DNA of 64,000 nt, from positions 992,001 through 1,056,000 of the forward strand of contig JAALGY010000023.1 in the NCBI GenBank assembly GCA_032358165.1, written 5' to 3'. Shown here piece by piece: positions 12,372 through 25,000 of the stretch (positions within the stretch are counted from its first letter, which is position 1; each line of letters starts with the position of its first letter). A program made the translations under genes and the position numbers. The notes under the pieces are model-generated. The model saw nothing but the letters and a program-made list of their open reading frames with translations, searched no databases and was not told the origin of the DNA. The stretch is from Diplosphaera chodatii (taxonomy: Eukaryota; Chlorophyta; Trebouxiophyceae; Prasiolales; Stichococcaceae).

Positions 12372-14062
12372 CTAGGACATGGAGGATACAAGAGGGTGCT
12401 CAAGCTTCCTTTCAATGGGAGGGGCAGCCTCCGGCTCATCGTGAGGCAGCTTTGTGCGGGCTGGTACACCAGGCTGCTTGTGTATGTCTGTAAAATCCAC
12501 CTGCAGGCCAACCAACGATTTTGCGAGTCTATGGTAGCGGTATACCAGGAGTCTCATGGCGCCATCCAACAACCGAGCTATGTGCACGCATGCCAGCACC
12601 TTGATTGACGGCAGGCAGCTGCGGGGAGCAGGCCTGATCGGAGGTGGGGGCCTGCAGTGGTCAGCAACACATCTTGAGACCTTGCCGATAGACCCACATC
12701 GTTTCATCAACGAGCCGGTGACGGGAACTGGCGATGCCTACTTCACTCTCTCCAGAACGACCCACTCACTCTGGCTCTTCTACCGGTGGTGTCTCCCTGC
12801 GCGTGCTGACCTCCTTCAGTGGCTGACGGCTGCCACCCTCATCGTCACTGTCGCTGCTGTCTGTGCTGATGGAATCCCACTGAGCAGTCTTTGATTGTGC
12901 ACTGGGGTTGCCTCCTGCCGCAATCTGTTTCCGAGGGTGTTTCAGGTGTGGTCTGGCTTTCGATGGCTGCCAGCCGCGGCCATGGTAGTCGGGGTGATCC
13001 GCCGCCACTGGCTCGCTGTCACTGTCCGAGCTGTCCTCAGAGCCGGGATCCTTGGCCGCACTCCTGGCGGATTGCTGCCACTGAGCTGTCGCATGTGCAC
13101 CTGCTGTCACATGACAACGGGGCCCTCTGACAGGCAAGGTGGCATGTACAGTGCATGCAATGCACACTAGCTTGTGTTGGTTGCGCTGATCTCACCATTC
13201 GTGGCTGGCGGGATTGGCGGTAATTCGCTGGACTTCCACTGTGACACATCCTGCTTTGTTCGGGCCATCCTGGTGTCATGGGCAGCGATGTCCGCATCCA
13301 TGCCCCTCTCGATCTTTGTATACTTCTGGTCCACCCGGTCCCTGCAGCAATGGTGCCGATGCGCTGTTGTACGTACTTGTGTACAAGGCAGCAGCTGTTT
13401 GGCACAGCTGACTGAGCATGTGTGCAGATTGCCTTCAACGCAGGCTATTGTCCACCCATGCTACGCGCCGCACATTGCGCCCTTCCGGCGCAACTCCGCC
13501 CTTGCAGCATCCTCTGCCCGCAGACGGTCGTAGGCCGCCTCCATGGAAGCCTCGCGGCGGCGCACGATGTCCGCCTTGCTGCCCTGCGCTGTGATCCTGC
13601 CCCATACGCCTGGCGTCTTCTGCAGGCACCAGCGCACCACAAGCTGAGCCTTCAGGTGGCAAAAATGGAAAGTGCATGCCGTGAAAGGGCCGCCATGCAT
13701 GCAGGTCCTTGCTGCGCATGCGAACCAAATTGAGGACGAACCTTCTGCAATGTGAAAAGAATATGCTCGTCGCTGATTGTGGCTGTCGTTGCCGCTGAGT
13801 CGACCTCTCCGAAGAGGTCCAGCAGCAACAGGTACGGCGATGCGCTGACCTTGAGTAGCACATCTGCAGAAACGCAGCATGTTGAGCACAGGTAGATCAC
13901 ATACGGGGCACTTTTGCACCTGCAATGCATCGTGTAGTGCCTGTCGAGAGCCTGACCTGTGGACAGCATGTCATGGTTGCCACGAGGAAGGCCGCGCCGG
14001 CAGACCTTGACGGTGATTGTAGTCTCTGTTTCCTCCCACTCGTATGACGGAGAAGCCGGCAT
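12372..14062 (-). CDS. DNAAF4: DNAAF4/DYX1C1-like dynein assembly factor, apparently lacking TPR domain
   Basis: The gene starts MPASPSYEWEETETTITVKV at 14062, the opening strands of a CS (p23-like) domain. The CS domain continues at about 13855-13735 (SASPYLLLLDLFGEVDS, then ISDEHILFTLQK). Next comes an exon at 13619-13474 (KTPGVWGRITAQG, then a charged helix ADIVRRREASMEAAYDRL). This order matches animal DNAAF4: YSW start, FTLYKK-x-W, then helix. The family acts with R2TP/HSP90 to preassemble axonemal dyneins in the cytoplasm; the Chlamydomonas orthologue is PF23. Further down, an acidic Ser/Asp-rich frame (13110-12766) and a fragment VDFTDIHKQPGVPARTKL (~12506) could belong to the same gene. 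The C-terminal TPR repeats of the family were not found before the convergent ZIP gene. This is either a truncated orthologue or a missed exon set. The lower boundary is tentative; the CS part is firm. Confidence 0.62.
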
Positions 14063-14652
14063 ACCTCAGAAAACGACTTCAGATGTGGCAACGGCGGGTT
14101 GTACCCGCAAGCGGTTGCACTTGCGCCACGAGACGCACGACGGTCCAGACGTGCTGCACGCACACTCGAGGCACTTCAAGTCTACTTTCGTCAGACAGAC
14201 TTGTGTCCTTGTAACGCGTTTGATACTATCAGCCGTTGAAGGTGGCGGATGTGCAGTGTACTCGGGGCTATGGCCACCAAACAGGTGCATGTCGAGCCCT
14301 TGGCTGTTTGTGTTGTCCAAGAGTGATCTGCCCAAACTGCAGTTTGGGTTCAACACCCAGTTGCTCGGCTGTACACTTGCTGATCTGACATGGCTGCACG
14401 GCTTGACCAAATTCTCCTGTCCTGCGATGCCAGTGATGACCCGCTCTTCTCCGCTGCACGCAGCTTGCACTTGCTTTGCAAGCAGGACAGCCCGACCAAC
14501 CTGCAAGTCACCTGAGCGTTCAGGTTTTGCGACACGCTATTGGTCAGCCAGCGCCTCTTGTGAGCCTTTGCTGCTGTGTGACCGCTCAGACCTGCCGCAT
14601 ACGTGACACCAGTCAGGGACAGACTACAGCAGTTCCTGCCCATGCTGATGTC
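14063..14652. other. Upstream region of VPS38/ATG14-like copy 1, part of a segmental duplication
   Basis: There is no gene here. Parts resemble the region upstream of the second copy. For example, around 14288-14330 (gcatgtcgagc, then tggctgtttgtg and tgtccaag) corresponds to about 28204-28240. The stretch just before the ATG (cagtcaggga, then atgctgatgtcatg) corresponds to 28525-28570. It probably contains divergent promoters for DNAAF4 and the VPS38-like copy. Confidence 0.5.
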
Positions 14653-16114
14653 ATGAGCAATCAGGCAGCCGACTGCCACGGCTGCCTGGTCTGTCACAGC
14701 TTCAAGAGGCCTTTGCGGTGCGCGGACTGCGTGAACCAGGCGCTGCGTGAGAAGCGGCAGTTCTCAGATGAGGCGCAGGCCAAGTGCAAGGCTGCACATG
14801 ATGCTCTTGCAGCAGCGATTCAGGTGATGAATACAATCGCGAGTTTCTGCTATGCTGCCGCCGTAGAGCTGGCCAATGCACCGTTGCATGATCAACCTAC
14901 ACATGCACAGCTATATTGTATATATGATGGTCAACAACAGATTCCATGTGGCGCGTGGACTCCCTCCACAGGAGCGGGAGATTCAAAGGCAGCAGCAGCT
15001 GCACCTTGCGCATGCAAACACAGCAAAGCAACGTGCTGCAGCGCGTGCTGCTGCAGCACAGGAGCGCCTGCAGACGAGTGAGGATCGACAGCTCTCACAA
15101 ACAGTGGTGTACTATGCTCCTTGCCTGCTGCCCACAAGTCGCATGGCAATGCTATTCACAACCCATTCGTAGCCTCCCACTTGCTGCCGTGCAGCACGGG
15201 CTGCCATCCGCACTGCAGCAGAGCGCAATGAGGCGCGGCGGGCTGCTGTCTCTGCTGCAGAGAAGCAGGTGCCTGGACATCGCATCGCACGCAGCATGCA
15301 TGCACGCCCAGATCAATGCCTTATAGCAACACTCATGCGTCGCCTTGCACCGCAGCAACGGACATCCTGAAGGCTGTGTGTCATGCATGCTGTGCATCAA
15401 GAGCGCATGCATGGCCTGCAGCTGGTGGCGAGGCGGGCAGAGCTGCTGGAGGCGGTGGTCCCCGACATGCTGCGCACCAAGCACCTGCAGCTGGGCCTGG
15501 TGATGGACCAGCTCGTGGCGCAGCAGCGCGCCAAGTGCGTCCTGGCTGCCGCCGCACAAAGCTGTGCCATTCGCGCGGACCGTTTACCCATCCATGCAGC
15601 ATTAAGCTGGCAGGATGGCAGCATGGCAGACGTCGGCATTCAAGAGTCGAGTGTCTATATGTTGGTACTCCTTCTGCGCAGGCTGCTGGTGCTGCAGGAG
15701 ATCCTGCCGCTGACACTGTCGCCAGTACGTGGCGAGGTGCCGTCCGCCGCACGTGCCAGTGGCTTCTGGAAGCGGCCGGCGCCGCCGAGGGGCGGCGCCA
15801 GCCGCCCGCAGCGCCCCATCGTTGCAGTCAAGGACCTGCGGCTGCCGGAGGGCCTGTCGCACGTGGGCTGTGACACCGGACAGGTGGAACAGCGTCCTTT
15901 CAATCAAAGATGTGTTTGCAGTAGACGGTGTTTCCCCTGCAAAGCAGGCCCTGGGCCGAACACGTGACGAACACAATTGCTTGCCCTTCCTCCTTGTTGA
16001 CTTCTGTTTCTGCTCGTCACGCAGGAGGCACAGGAGCTGGGGTCTGCACTGGGGTATCTGCTGCTGTATCTGGAGCTGGCTGCTGCCTACCTCGGCACGC
16101 CACTCCTCAACCAG
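14653..16114 (+). pseudogene. VPS38/ATG14/UVRAG-like gene, copy 1, 3'-truncated
   Basis: N-terminal half of the gene found complete at 28567-33185. Exon 1 (14653-14823, 171 bp) encodes a Cys cluster (CHGCLVCHSFKRPLRCADC) followed by the start of a coiled coil. Later exons give a coiled coil (EREIQRQQQ.., ~14970-15080), RAAIRTAAERNEARRAAVSA (~15200-15270), VARRAELLEAVVPDMLRTKH (~15421), LLVLQEILPLTLSPVRG (~15682) and EAQELGSALGYLLLYLELAA (~16025-16114). This Cys-rich motif, coiled coil and LGYLLLYLELAAAYL block is the layout of the ATG14/UVRAG family, the regulatory subunits of the VPS34 PI3-kinase complex. All exons are open with intact splice sites, but homology stops at the donor after LLNQ. 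The membrane-targeting and C-terminal exons of copy 2 are absent and a tRNA gene starts 112 bp later. It may be transcribed, but a normal protein is unlikely. Confidence 0.72.
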
Positions 16115-16225
16115 GTACTTCTGAAGGGGTGGGTTCCGAAGTTACGTAATAAACCCTGATACCGTTAAGGATGACGACGGCGGTTGGTCAGAAACTGGGC
16201 CCAGCAGAAATTCCGATCCTGGCTC

Positions 16226-16308
16226 GCGAGTTTGCTCGAGTGGTCTAAGAGGTTGGCCTTAAGATCCAATGTGCTACGCACGCGTGGGTTCGAACCCCAC
16301 AGCTCGCA
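16226..16308 (+). tRNA. tRNA-Leu (anticodon UAA)
   Basis: Full 83 nt cloverleaf with a long variable arm. Acceptor stem GCGAGTT (16226-16232) pairs with AGCTCGC (16301-16307), with A as discriminator at 16308. The D arm is CTC..GAG, the anticodon loop is CTTAAGA (anticodon TAA), the variable arm is GTGC-TAC-GCAC, and the T arm is GTGGG-TTCGAAC-CCCAC. No intron is present. One flaw is visible: the anticodon stem TTGGC/TCCAA has a C:U mismatch next to the loop (positions 31/39), where Leu tRNAs normally pair. Otherwise all conserved positions are intact. Confidence 0.93.
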
Positions 16309-19076
16309 CGGGTTATGTCACCAGTTTTGGAGGTCTCTTAGGCGAAGGAACACCTCCATATCCTCATGTGTTGGTGTTATGCCGTCCTGCTTTGATGCTA
16401 CATATATCGCACATGCCACGGCCGGGCTTATGGTCAAGTTCAGGTCCTCAATCGTAGTTCAGGTACATTATGACGACACATGCAGGCCGGCAACATGACA
16501 GCAGGATGCAATGTGTGTTCGACAGGAGAATGTAGTCGAGCTCGCACAGCACTCTGCTCACAGGAGGCATCTCAAGAGAACCGTGTCTTTCGACACGACT
16601 GATCACGATAGGATGCTGGCTGCCCACCTTGGCACTTCGGTTGAATTCAGACAATCACTAAACATAGATCGTTGCCCTTGCGGTCATCTAGTCAAGCAGG
16701 TTACACCAGGCAAGCAAAAAGATCCAGATCCCGTCTTGTCTTACCCCCCAGTTTCAACCAGTAGTGTGAGGGCTACAGCAGTGCAGCCGGTGTGAACATT
16801 GGCATCCCGATGGATATTGATCCAGGGCGGTGCCCCTTGCCAAGCACACTGCAACACGGTCCCGGTGGCTACGCATCCCTGCGCCTGTATGCCGTCGCGT
16901 TATGTTGAGCAGGTGCTTTTCTACTCTTGCGTTTTTGAATGTATGCGTGCAGACACTCATCATGCATGGCCAAAGCAGATGGTGCATGCAGGTATGGCAA
17001 CTGCGAGGGAGTATGGTGTTCACGGGGCTTGTGATGTGGTTGATCCTCCCTGGAGCACTAAAGGTGCATTGCTCAAAATCAAAACCAAGCTTGGTGGGGC
17101 ACCTTGCCAAAGGATGCCGCCATGAAGACGTAACATATATATCGAGATCAGAGTTGTGGCCAGTGCTTCATTCACACACAATCAGCACTGTCAACATCTG
17201 CGACACACAGCAGTCAGGTGAAGCCGCGAAGCTGAGCTGCGAAGTCTGCACCTTTGAAAGGTTCTTCTTCAGGATCTATGGCACTAATAGTCTAATACCG
17301 CGTGCCATGCAAGAAAGCACCATCATGGCATCATCAACTTAGTGGGTACAGATAGACCATTGCACTGCTAAGCATGATTGCTTGGCTAGACCTTGCAGCT
17401 AGTGATGTGATGTGAGGCCGTCGCGTCCACTGAATAGCGAGAGTCAAACAGGAGGCCATATGCAGGTGGACAGAACTGTGGTTTGTCGACATGCATCTTG
17501 TTGACATGTTCGTGAATGCATGCACATACAGGACGCCAACGAAGGAATTTCATGATTGATGTGCAGGAAGTATACGGTCATTATCCACTGATGACGGACT
17601 TCCACATGCCTGACTTCCCATTTCGTATGGCATATGCTGCTTTGTACTGCTCATGCGGCGCTGTGTGGTGCATCTCACGGCCATCACATCTGACAATGTG
17701 TCAACGCTCCGTACGCGTATGTCAGGGCACCAACTGGTCTTCCAGCACCATACCTGATTAATTGGCAACCTCGACTGGGAAACCGGCAATGCCCGTTCGA
17801 TGAAGACATGTGTCACCACACAACCCCTTCCTGCTTCCGTCCTGACTGCAACATACAGCGTCTGCTTGCAATGCTGTCGAAGTCTGTCTTTTGTGTGTAT
17901 ATGTAGATACATAGAAGTGAAGGCACAGCAAATTGCGGACATAGGTGAGTCTGCTGGCGGTTTTTGTGGCGGCATCTAGCTGTAAGCAGGCTAGCAGTCT
18001 GCTTGACTTCAGCCGTAAACTCAAACGCGTGACAAAGGCGGCTGCGTGTCAGGGCGCACCGCGAGGCGGCTGAGCACCAGCCAATCAGGTCAGTGATTTC
18101 AGTTCTGCAGGGACATTGATGCTGAGCTAGGTTCGCCGACTGCTTGGATGCAACCGATCCTACATATTCCAGAAACTGCAATGGCGTCGTCGCCCGTCTC
18201 CGAACCCTGATAGACTCCGCTATGTTGGGGTGGTGACTCTATATCGCATGAAGTGCTACGTACAGAGCTTTGCCTGAGGAGGTTGGACGGCGTATGCTGC
18301 TGTGCTGCAGATGAAGCAAGTCTGCTAATCAGCAGGTTTATGCACTACAACCATGCTGCTGCAACGAACCCACGCAGTGATGCGTGCACGCTTGTGATCC
18401 GTGCATCTGGTAACATTCAATGAATTGATGGCGTTCAGGGGCTGAAGAACGTTACGAGGTAGCGGTGGCGACTGCGCCTGTTGTGCTGCTGGAGGTCTCC
18501 TGATTCAATTGTGACAAGGTTCGAGTCTGACACCTTTACATCCTTGCTCGCACCGGCTACAGTCCCGTGCACAGGCGATCTATCATCTGCTACATACGAG
18601 CTGACCTCGGTCCATGATGTGCAGGTGATGTGGGTGCAGGCAACACCTATGTAGTGAACATTCGCATACCAAACAAGGTGACGCCCTCCTCTTGTAGATG
18701 TTAGCATTGATTGATCAGAAGCAAGCCAGCAGCTGACTTGCTGCCTTCAAGTATGTACAGCATTTGTGTTCCCTTCTTGCAGGCACTTAAACAGCAGCGC
18801 TGCGCCTGCCGCCGAGGTGAGGTCCTTGGGTACTGCTGGCAGCGCAGTGTGTGGATGCCACCTGTGCAGTGTGCTGACTCATGCTTTATGCTGGCATACA
18901 AGATATGACATCAAGCTACCTTTCTATGTACCTTGCCTACGCCATAGGTCGATGTGCAAGGGAGTGTCCTGACTAAACTCCACAGTCAGATTGAAGGACA
19001 GGCATTCTCATGCCCTGCAGACCATCAGGCACCTACAGATTATGTAGCAGCTCCCAGCGGCACTAGGGACTGTGCA
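16309..19076. other. 2.8 kb region with no recognised gene
   Basis: Only short unrelated frames were found, none with recognisable motifs or consistent splice structure. The right part (about 18700-19076) may hold the promoter, 5' UTR or an upstream exon of the gene starting at 19077. No repeat structure was recognised. Confidence 0.4.
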
Positions 19077-22000
19077 ATGGCTGAGCAACGAGACGCTGCA
19101 GAAGAGAGCATGTCAGAGCAGCAGGATGCTGCAACAGATGAGCAGTATGCCTCTGACCTGCGGGCAGTGGAGGAGGCGCTGCGCCGTGCAGCAGATGCAT
19201 CATGCAGCAGCTTGAACGCTGCGTATGAGGAGGACGACAAGCAGCAGCCAGATGTCAGTGCCTGGGCAGTCTTGCGGCTGGCTGCAGACGACGAGCAGCA
19301 GGCAGAAAGTCTTGCGCAGCTGTTGACACCGCTGCTGCAGCGGCACCTGCAGCGCCTTGGCGTTGAGCACCTGGCCGTTGCCGTGCCGCACTACACGTGA
19401 GCGCCTCGAGCTGTGCCTGTGAACCTGCAATGCTTGCACTGACGACAATCCTGTCGGTGTAAAATGCTGCAGCATGCATGCAGCACTGAGTGTGTGCCAT
19501 ATACTGTACTCTTCCTGCCGCCTGCTGCAGTGGGAAGTATAGGATGGCTTGGCTGGTCACCTTTGCATGGCCGATAATGTCGCCAAACACATACCCAGCC
19601 ACTGCCGAAGTCTTTTTGGACGGCGTGCAGTTCTGGTGGGGTTGCCTCCTGTGCTAAAACTGCTTACATGCTGTGCGCTGGTTGACTGCTTCGTTCAACA
19701 CACGAGACATTAGCCATATGTCACTTCTACAGGTCCAAGGACATGGCCACCCGGTTCATCCTGTGGCTGGCCACCGAAGACGGCAGCTTCGACTCCTTCT
19801 GCAAGCACTGCCCAGTCTCTGTACGTCTCAGTCCCTTGCACGGATGGAGAGCATGCATGCAGCAGCTTGTCACCTTCAAGGTGGACACAGTGCGCCAACA
19901 AACACCATCCATGGATTGTTGTGGGCATCAACAAGACATGCTACCGTTTTCCGCGATGCAGGACAATCTGTCCATGACGATGGTGGTGTCCAAAGCCGAG
20001 GACCTGGACGAGGCGGTCCGGTTGAGCGCAACCACAATGATGCGGCAGTGCAATGACGGCGACATCGTGGCGCAGCTCACTCAGCTCACCGAGGCGGCGC
20101 AGCAGCACATGGAGGCCTCAGACCTCGAGCGGCTGCAACTGCAGCCATTTAACTGTGAGCCTCCACAATGCTGTTGTGCCCCTTGGTGGTACACAGCTGC
20201 CTTGACCAGTGGCTGTGACACCTACTTGCTAAGTGGCAATGTTGTATGAGGGTAGCATCAGATGCCTACGAAGCAGTTCACAGTTGTGGACAATGCCCAA
20301 GTTGCAGAGCTGACGTCTGACTGCATTGGCGTCAGGTACTGAGGACGGAAGTGAGGCGCGCATGCTGCCGATGCGGAGCGTGCGAGAGCTTCGCGACTTT
20401 GTGTTGCAGCATGCGCCAGAGCTGACGCCCATCCTGGAGGAGCGATTATTCAACCGAATCGCACGCCAGCAGCTGTGGTCACAGCTCAGCCTGCCGCTGC
20501 GTGCCTACCTGCTTGGACTGTTTTTGGGGGATGGCAGCGTGACACAGTACAGTGTGTTCCTCGGTCTGCAGGTGACACTTTGCCTGTCTATGCAACTCGA
20601 GCATGGCCAGAGTCTTATGTTCGTTGATGACCCGACTCCGTGGCTATTACCGGCAAACATGCATGTGCAATGTTGCAGGGGGGCGACTGGGCGACGCTCA
20701 TGCTGTGTGCCCTGATGATTGGCAACCTTGGCTCAGGGTGTGCCAGCTGCTGTGCCATGCACTGCTTGCGACCAGGCCCTTATGCATGCTCAATCATTCA
20801 GCAGCTGGTGTGATGAAGGCGCATTGCACTCATAGCAATTTTGCAAGGTCAGAGTCAGCAAGCACCGTGTGTTTGCTCTTACACAGGCTAACATTGGACC
20901 TCGCATGCACAAGGACCTCAGCGCGTGTTGGGACCTTTCGGCAATCATACGACCTGCAGGCGCGCCTTCTGCTCACCGGTGCCTTGGCACAGGCAGTGCG
21001 GGCATGCGGCCTGTCGCCCGGGAACAAAGCGCGCAACATCTCGGAGGAAGACCTGGAGACCCTCAGGCGAGCCCTGTCTGGCGCAGCAGTGCTGAAACAC
21101 TGCCAAACGTCAGTCATGTACCGAGTCTGCTGGTTAGCTGCGCCCTTTCGTGTCCATTGACCTACTCTCAGGTTGCATGTCACTGTCCTTGATATCCTGT
21201 ACTTAGGCCCAGGCAGCCACCAGGGTCAGTTCACAGGCGTGCAGATGCGCTGATGTGCACCATGACTGCATGCAGTGAGACCATCACGTCCAGGTTTCCG
21301 GGCGTATGCGTGGCTGGAGAATGGGCGGCAGATGGCTCACTCACTCGAGTTTCGTCACAGGGGGGCGCTGGCGGCCAGGTGAGCATGGCTTTGCATGTTG
21401 TTTTGTTGCTGCACTCATGTGACGTGTGGCCAACTGGAGGGGGCGGTGCAACAACTGTGAGCGGGGGTGCCACAGCAGTTGCCACTGGTCCAAGCTCTGC
21501 AAAGCAGCTGTGCCGTGCTGCGTGCACTGGCAAAACACATTATAGGCTTTGCTGGCAGGAAGGACACCAACCAGCTGGTCACCAAAGAGCTGTAGGGAAC
21601 GATCGTCTGCATCATTGATGGCGCGGATGCTGATGCCTGGCGCTGTCATGCGATGCAGCGGCTGGAGAGCACGCGCTGGGAGCTTGTGGGCACTTCTGAC
21701 GAGCTGCTGAGCTTCCTGCTGGACATCCTGCGGCCGATTGGCGTGACGTCCTGGTCCAAGGGCAGCAACCTCAGCGACGGCTGGAAGCTGCACGCCGAAG
21801 GCGCCAACCTCGCAGCGGCAGTCCTCCTTGACATGTGCGCACTGGCAAACAGAGGCTGTTAATGCTGTGGGTGGCAGGCTTCGTCTACTCCTGCCTGAAG
21901 GGCTGGATGCAGTGCACGACAAGGACTGCAGTTGCTGCACCTGCAGCAATGCCAGCACTGCATCAGTTCTTGGCCACCTGCACAGGCAAGAGGTCACCCT

Positions 22001-25000
22001 GCGCATTGCACAGCATAACAGCCATGGAGCTGCCATGTGCCACATCAATCAGGACCCCTGCGCACGCCTTGACGCAGGCCCACCATAGAGCTGCAGCTGT
22101 ACCTGGCCGGTGGTGGCGTGCTGGAGGACGAGTGGCGGTTTTGGCTGGGAATGGGGCGTGACGGGCGCACCATTCGGTTTTCTCCGGGCATTTGTCTCAT
22201 AGCCCGCAAGGCGCTGAAGATTCATCTGTACATGCATGCCCTCAACAACATGGGCAGCGGAACATGGCTGGCGCCGGGCATGCTGCAGCTGCCTACAGTG
22301 ACGATGGTGGTGCTGCCGCCGGATGGTCTCATGGCGCCTATGCTCGAGGTGGGGGCCCTTGCACTTTTAGATCTGTGCGCTCACTGCCGCTTGGTGCCCT
22401 GCCCGTTCCTGGAAGAGTCATGCCTGCTGGCTTCTCCTTCGCCCATGTGACTGTGCATCGTCACTCTCCGCGCACTGCTGCAGGAGTTTGAGACATACAC
22501 AGACTTTCCACGGTACTTTGCGCTGACGATGGACATCGCTGGCCTGAAGAACCGCTTGGACGGCGGGTACTCTGTTGTCTCGGGGAGCGCGCTGGCTTTC
22601 CTGTCTCGCGCTGCAAACAACGTCAAGATCAAGGTATCCCGAATTCTCGACACATGCTGCAGTACGCAAGTTGATGTGGATGAGCCATGACTGCCAACAG
22701 CCTCCTTCGTGCTCTGCAGGGCGAGGGCAGGAAGGACTACCTGGCGCATCCGGTGGTGCGGCCAGCGCACCAGGCCATGCTGAACTTTCCATATGCATCT
22801 GGCATCCTTCTGGAAGAACTGGAGGAGCTCGACGAGGAGCTGTCGAAAACCTTTGCTGGTGCGGACTCTGATGTTGCAACACCAACTCTGGCTTGTCCTG
22901 TGCCATGTTGTCACTGTAACTCTACTCAGGCATGCGCACGCTTTGAAGTCTGACATCTCACATCTTTGTATGGCCAATAGCCTGAATGGGCTGGTTGGCC
23001 AAGCCCTGGAGGATGCACTTGCTCGTGCACACAACATTGCGGTATCAATCAGGCAGTGTGTCAGAGTCTGCCGTGCTGTTGCTGCGCAGGCCGGCACTAC
23101 TACTTTCAGGTCAAGAAGCTGCTGCCACGGCTGTGCATCCCTGTTCCCCACCTACGCCGTCCGCAGCCCGCGCGGAAGGCCGACGACAGGGAGCCAGAGG
23201 CACTGAATGACCTCCTGGCGGGCAAGCCGGAGGACTTCAAAGACATCACCAATGTCGAGTGGCGCACGCTGATGCAGGAAACGATGCGTGTGAAGGTGTG
23301 CACAAAGTGCTGCACGATGGACCTTCTTGCCTGCACGGTGGTCAACCTGGAGGAGTATGTCAGCGTCCCTGCTGGCTTCCTGATGCACTGCACTGGCACG
23401 CCTTGCTGAAGCCACGAAGTGCCTCCCTGGTGTGATGCAGTTCACTGCGAGCGACTCCATCTTCGGGGTCATGCACCGCCAGTGCCGTCTGCCACACGCG
23501 CTGGCAGAGTCAGTGGAGCCGCTCCCCCTGGACGCGCTCCTGTACGGCGCGCCATCTGCGACAGCCATCAGGGTGACAGCTCCTCGTGCACTGTCATGCT
23601 GAGGGGGAAAGTCAGCGGCTTGTCGATGCTAACGATGCAATGAAATATCAGTGCAGCAGTTGGCCATACATCTGGCTGCAGCAATGTCAAGGCCAGGCAA
23701 CTCAAGTAATTGCAAATATATCTGATGGCCATGCCGGCATCAGTTTGGAAGGAGCTTGTGTGATGTGGTGTCCGACAGGACTTGGCCCTGGTGCTGGCAG
23801 CGACGTGGGACGGGGAGCTGGACCTTGAGGACGACAACAGGGAGATCATACCTTGGCTGTGTGAGCTGGGGCGCGAGGACGGTCATCAGGAGCCTGGTGA
23901 TGAGGAGATCCAGGTGCGTCCGTCGCGCCTTCCTTGGCTGCTGATCAGCATGTGATTTGTACAATACTTGAGAGAAGATTGCAGCACCCCTCCATCTGCT
24001 TGCTGCATAGCACAAGTCTGTGGTGCGCCACTCAGAAAGCCAGCTTGCACATTGCATTGCCAGGCCATCGAGTGGCCACAACATGTACTGACACGTCGAG
24101 GCTGGGCTACATGCTGGCTGCACCCACTGCAAAGCTCCTGTGCAGAAGACAGCGCCCCTCAATCTGATGTACAGCGATTTGCTCGCTTCGTGACAGTCGC
24201 TGCTGTGGTGTCTGCAGCTGCAGTCAGTGCTGGCTTCCCTGATGTCGCTGGCCGCCATCATCAACGTGGAAGGCAAGACGGTGCAGCTCCTCATTGAGCG
24301 CCCGGAGCTGCAGCTGGCGGCGTCCTGGCGCCTCACCAAGAAGAGCAGGGCCGCCGGCATCATCAGCAACAAGTTCCTGGCGATGTTCCGCGTGCATGTG
24401 CAGCACAACGACTGGCACCTGCACATGCAGCAGCGGGCCACGCTGCCGGATCACAAGCCGGTAAGCACGCCACATGCTACATATGTTTTCTTTATTGCAA
24501 AGGGCGCGCTGCAGCTCAGCTCAGTTATCCGCCTCAATAGCTGATTTCCATTCTGCGGGCTGCGGCACCTGGCCTTTTGGACTAGCACATCTGCCTGTAT
24601 AGCTGCCCAGAGCAGTGTCAGCTGCAGTAGTTAATTGCGGCACCTTTTTTGTTGTTGTGTGTTCCTGTGTTAGCGCCACAACTGCGCTCCCCAAGGAGCG
24701 TCGCACACCTGGGTGTCCGACCATAACATCCAGCTTATGGTGCCACTTGACGACCTGATAGGCATGCAGGCTGTTGCATGCGGCAGTGCAAGAATGCAGC
24801 GGTGTTTGTGGCAGGCGCTGAGCCCATAGCTTGCTTGCATGCAGTCGCTGGCGTGCGAGGCTCCACTGTGGGCGACTTTGCGCAACATGCAGTGCCGCAA
24901 GCACGGCGCCAGCGCCGCCAAGCCAGCACCGTACGACACGACTCCTCAGGCGAGTTGCAATCAGGGCAGAGATGTGCTGCCTACGTAGCTGGTTGGTCAG

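Noticed and set aside
16511..17342. Possible small genes downstream of the tRNA
   Set aside because: Frames of about 94-170 codons exist, but with no motif, no consistent splice pattern and no similarity to neighbours; chance frames are expected.
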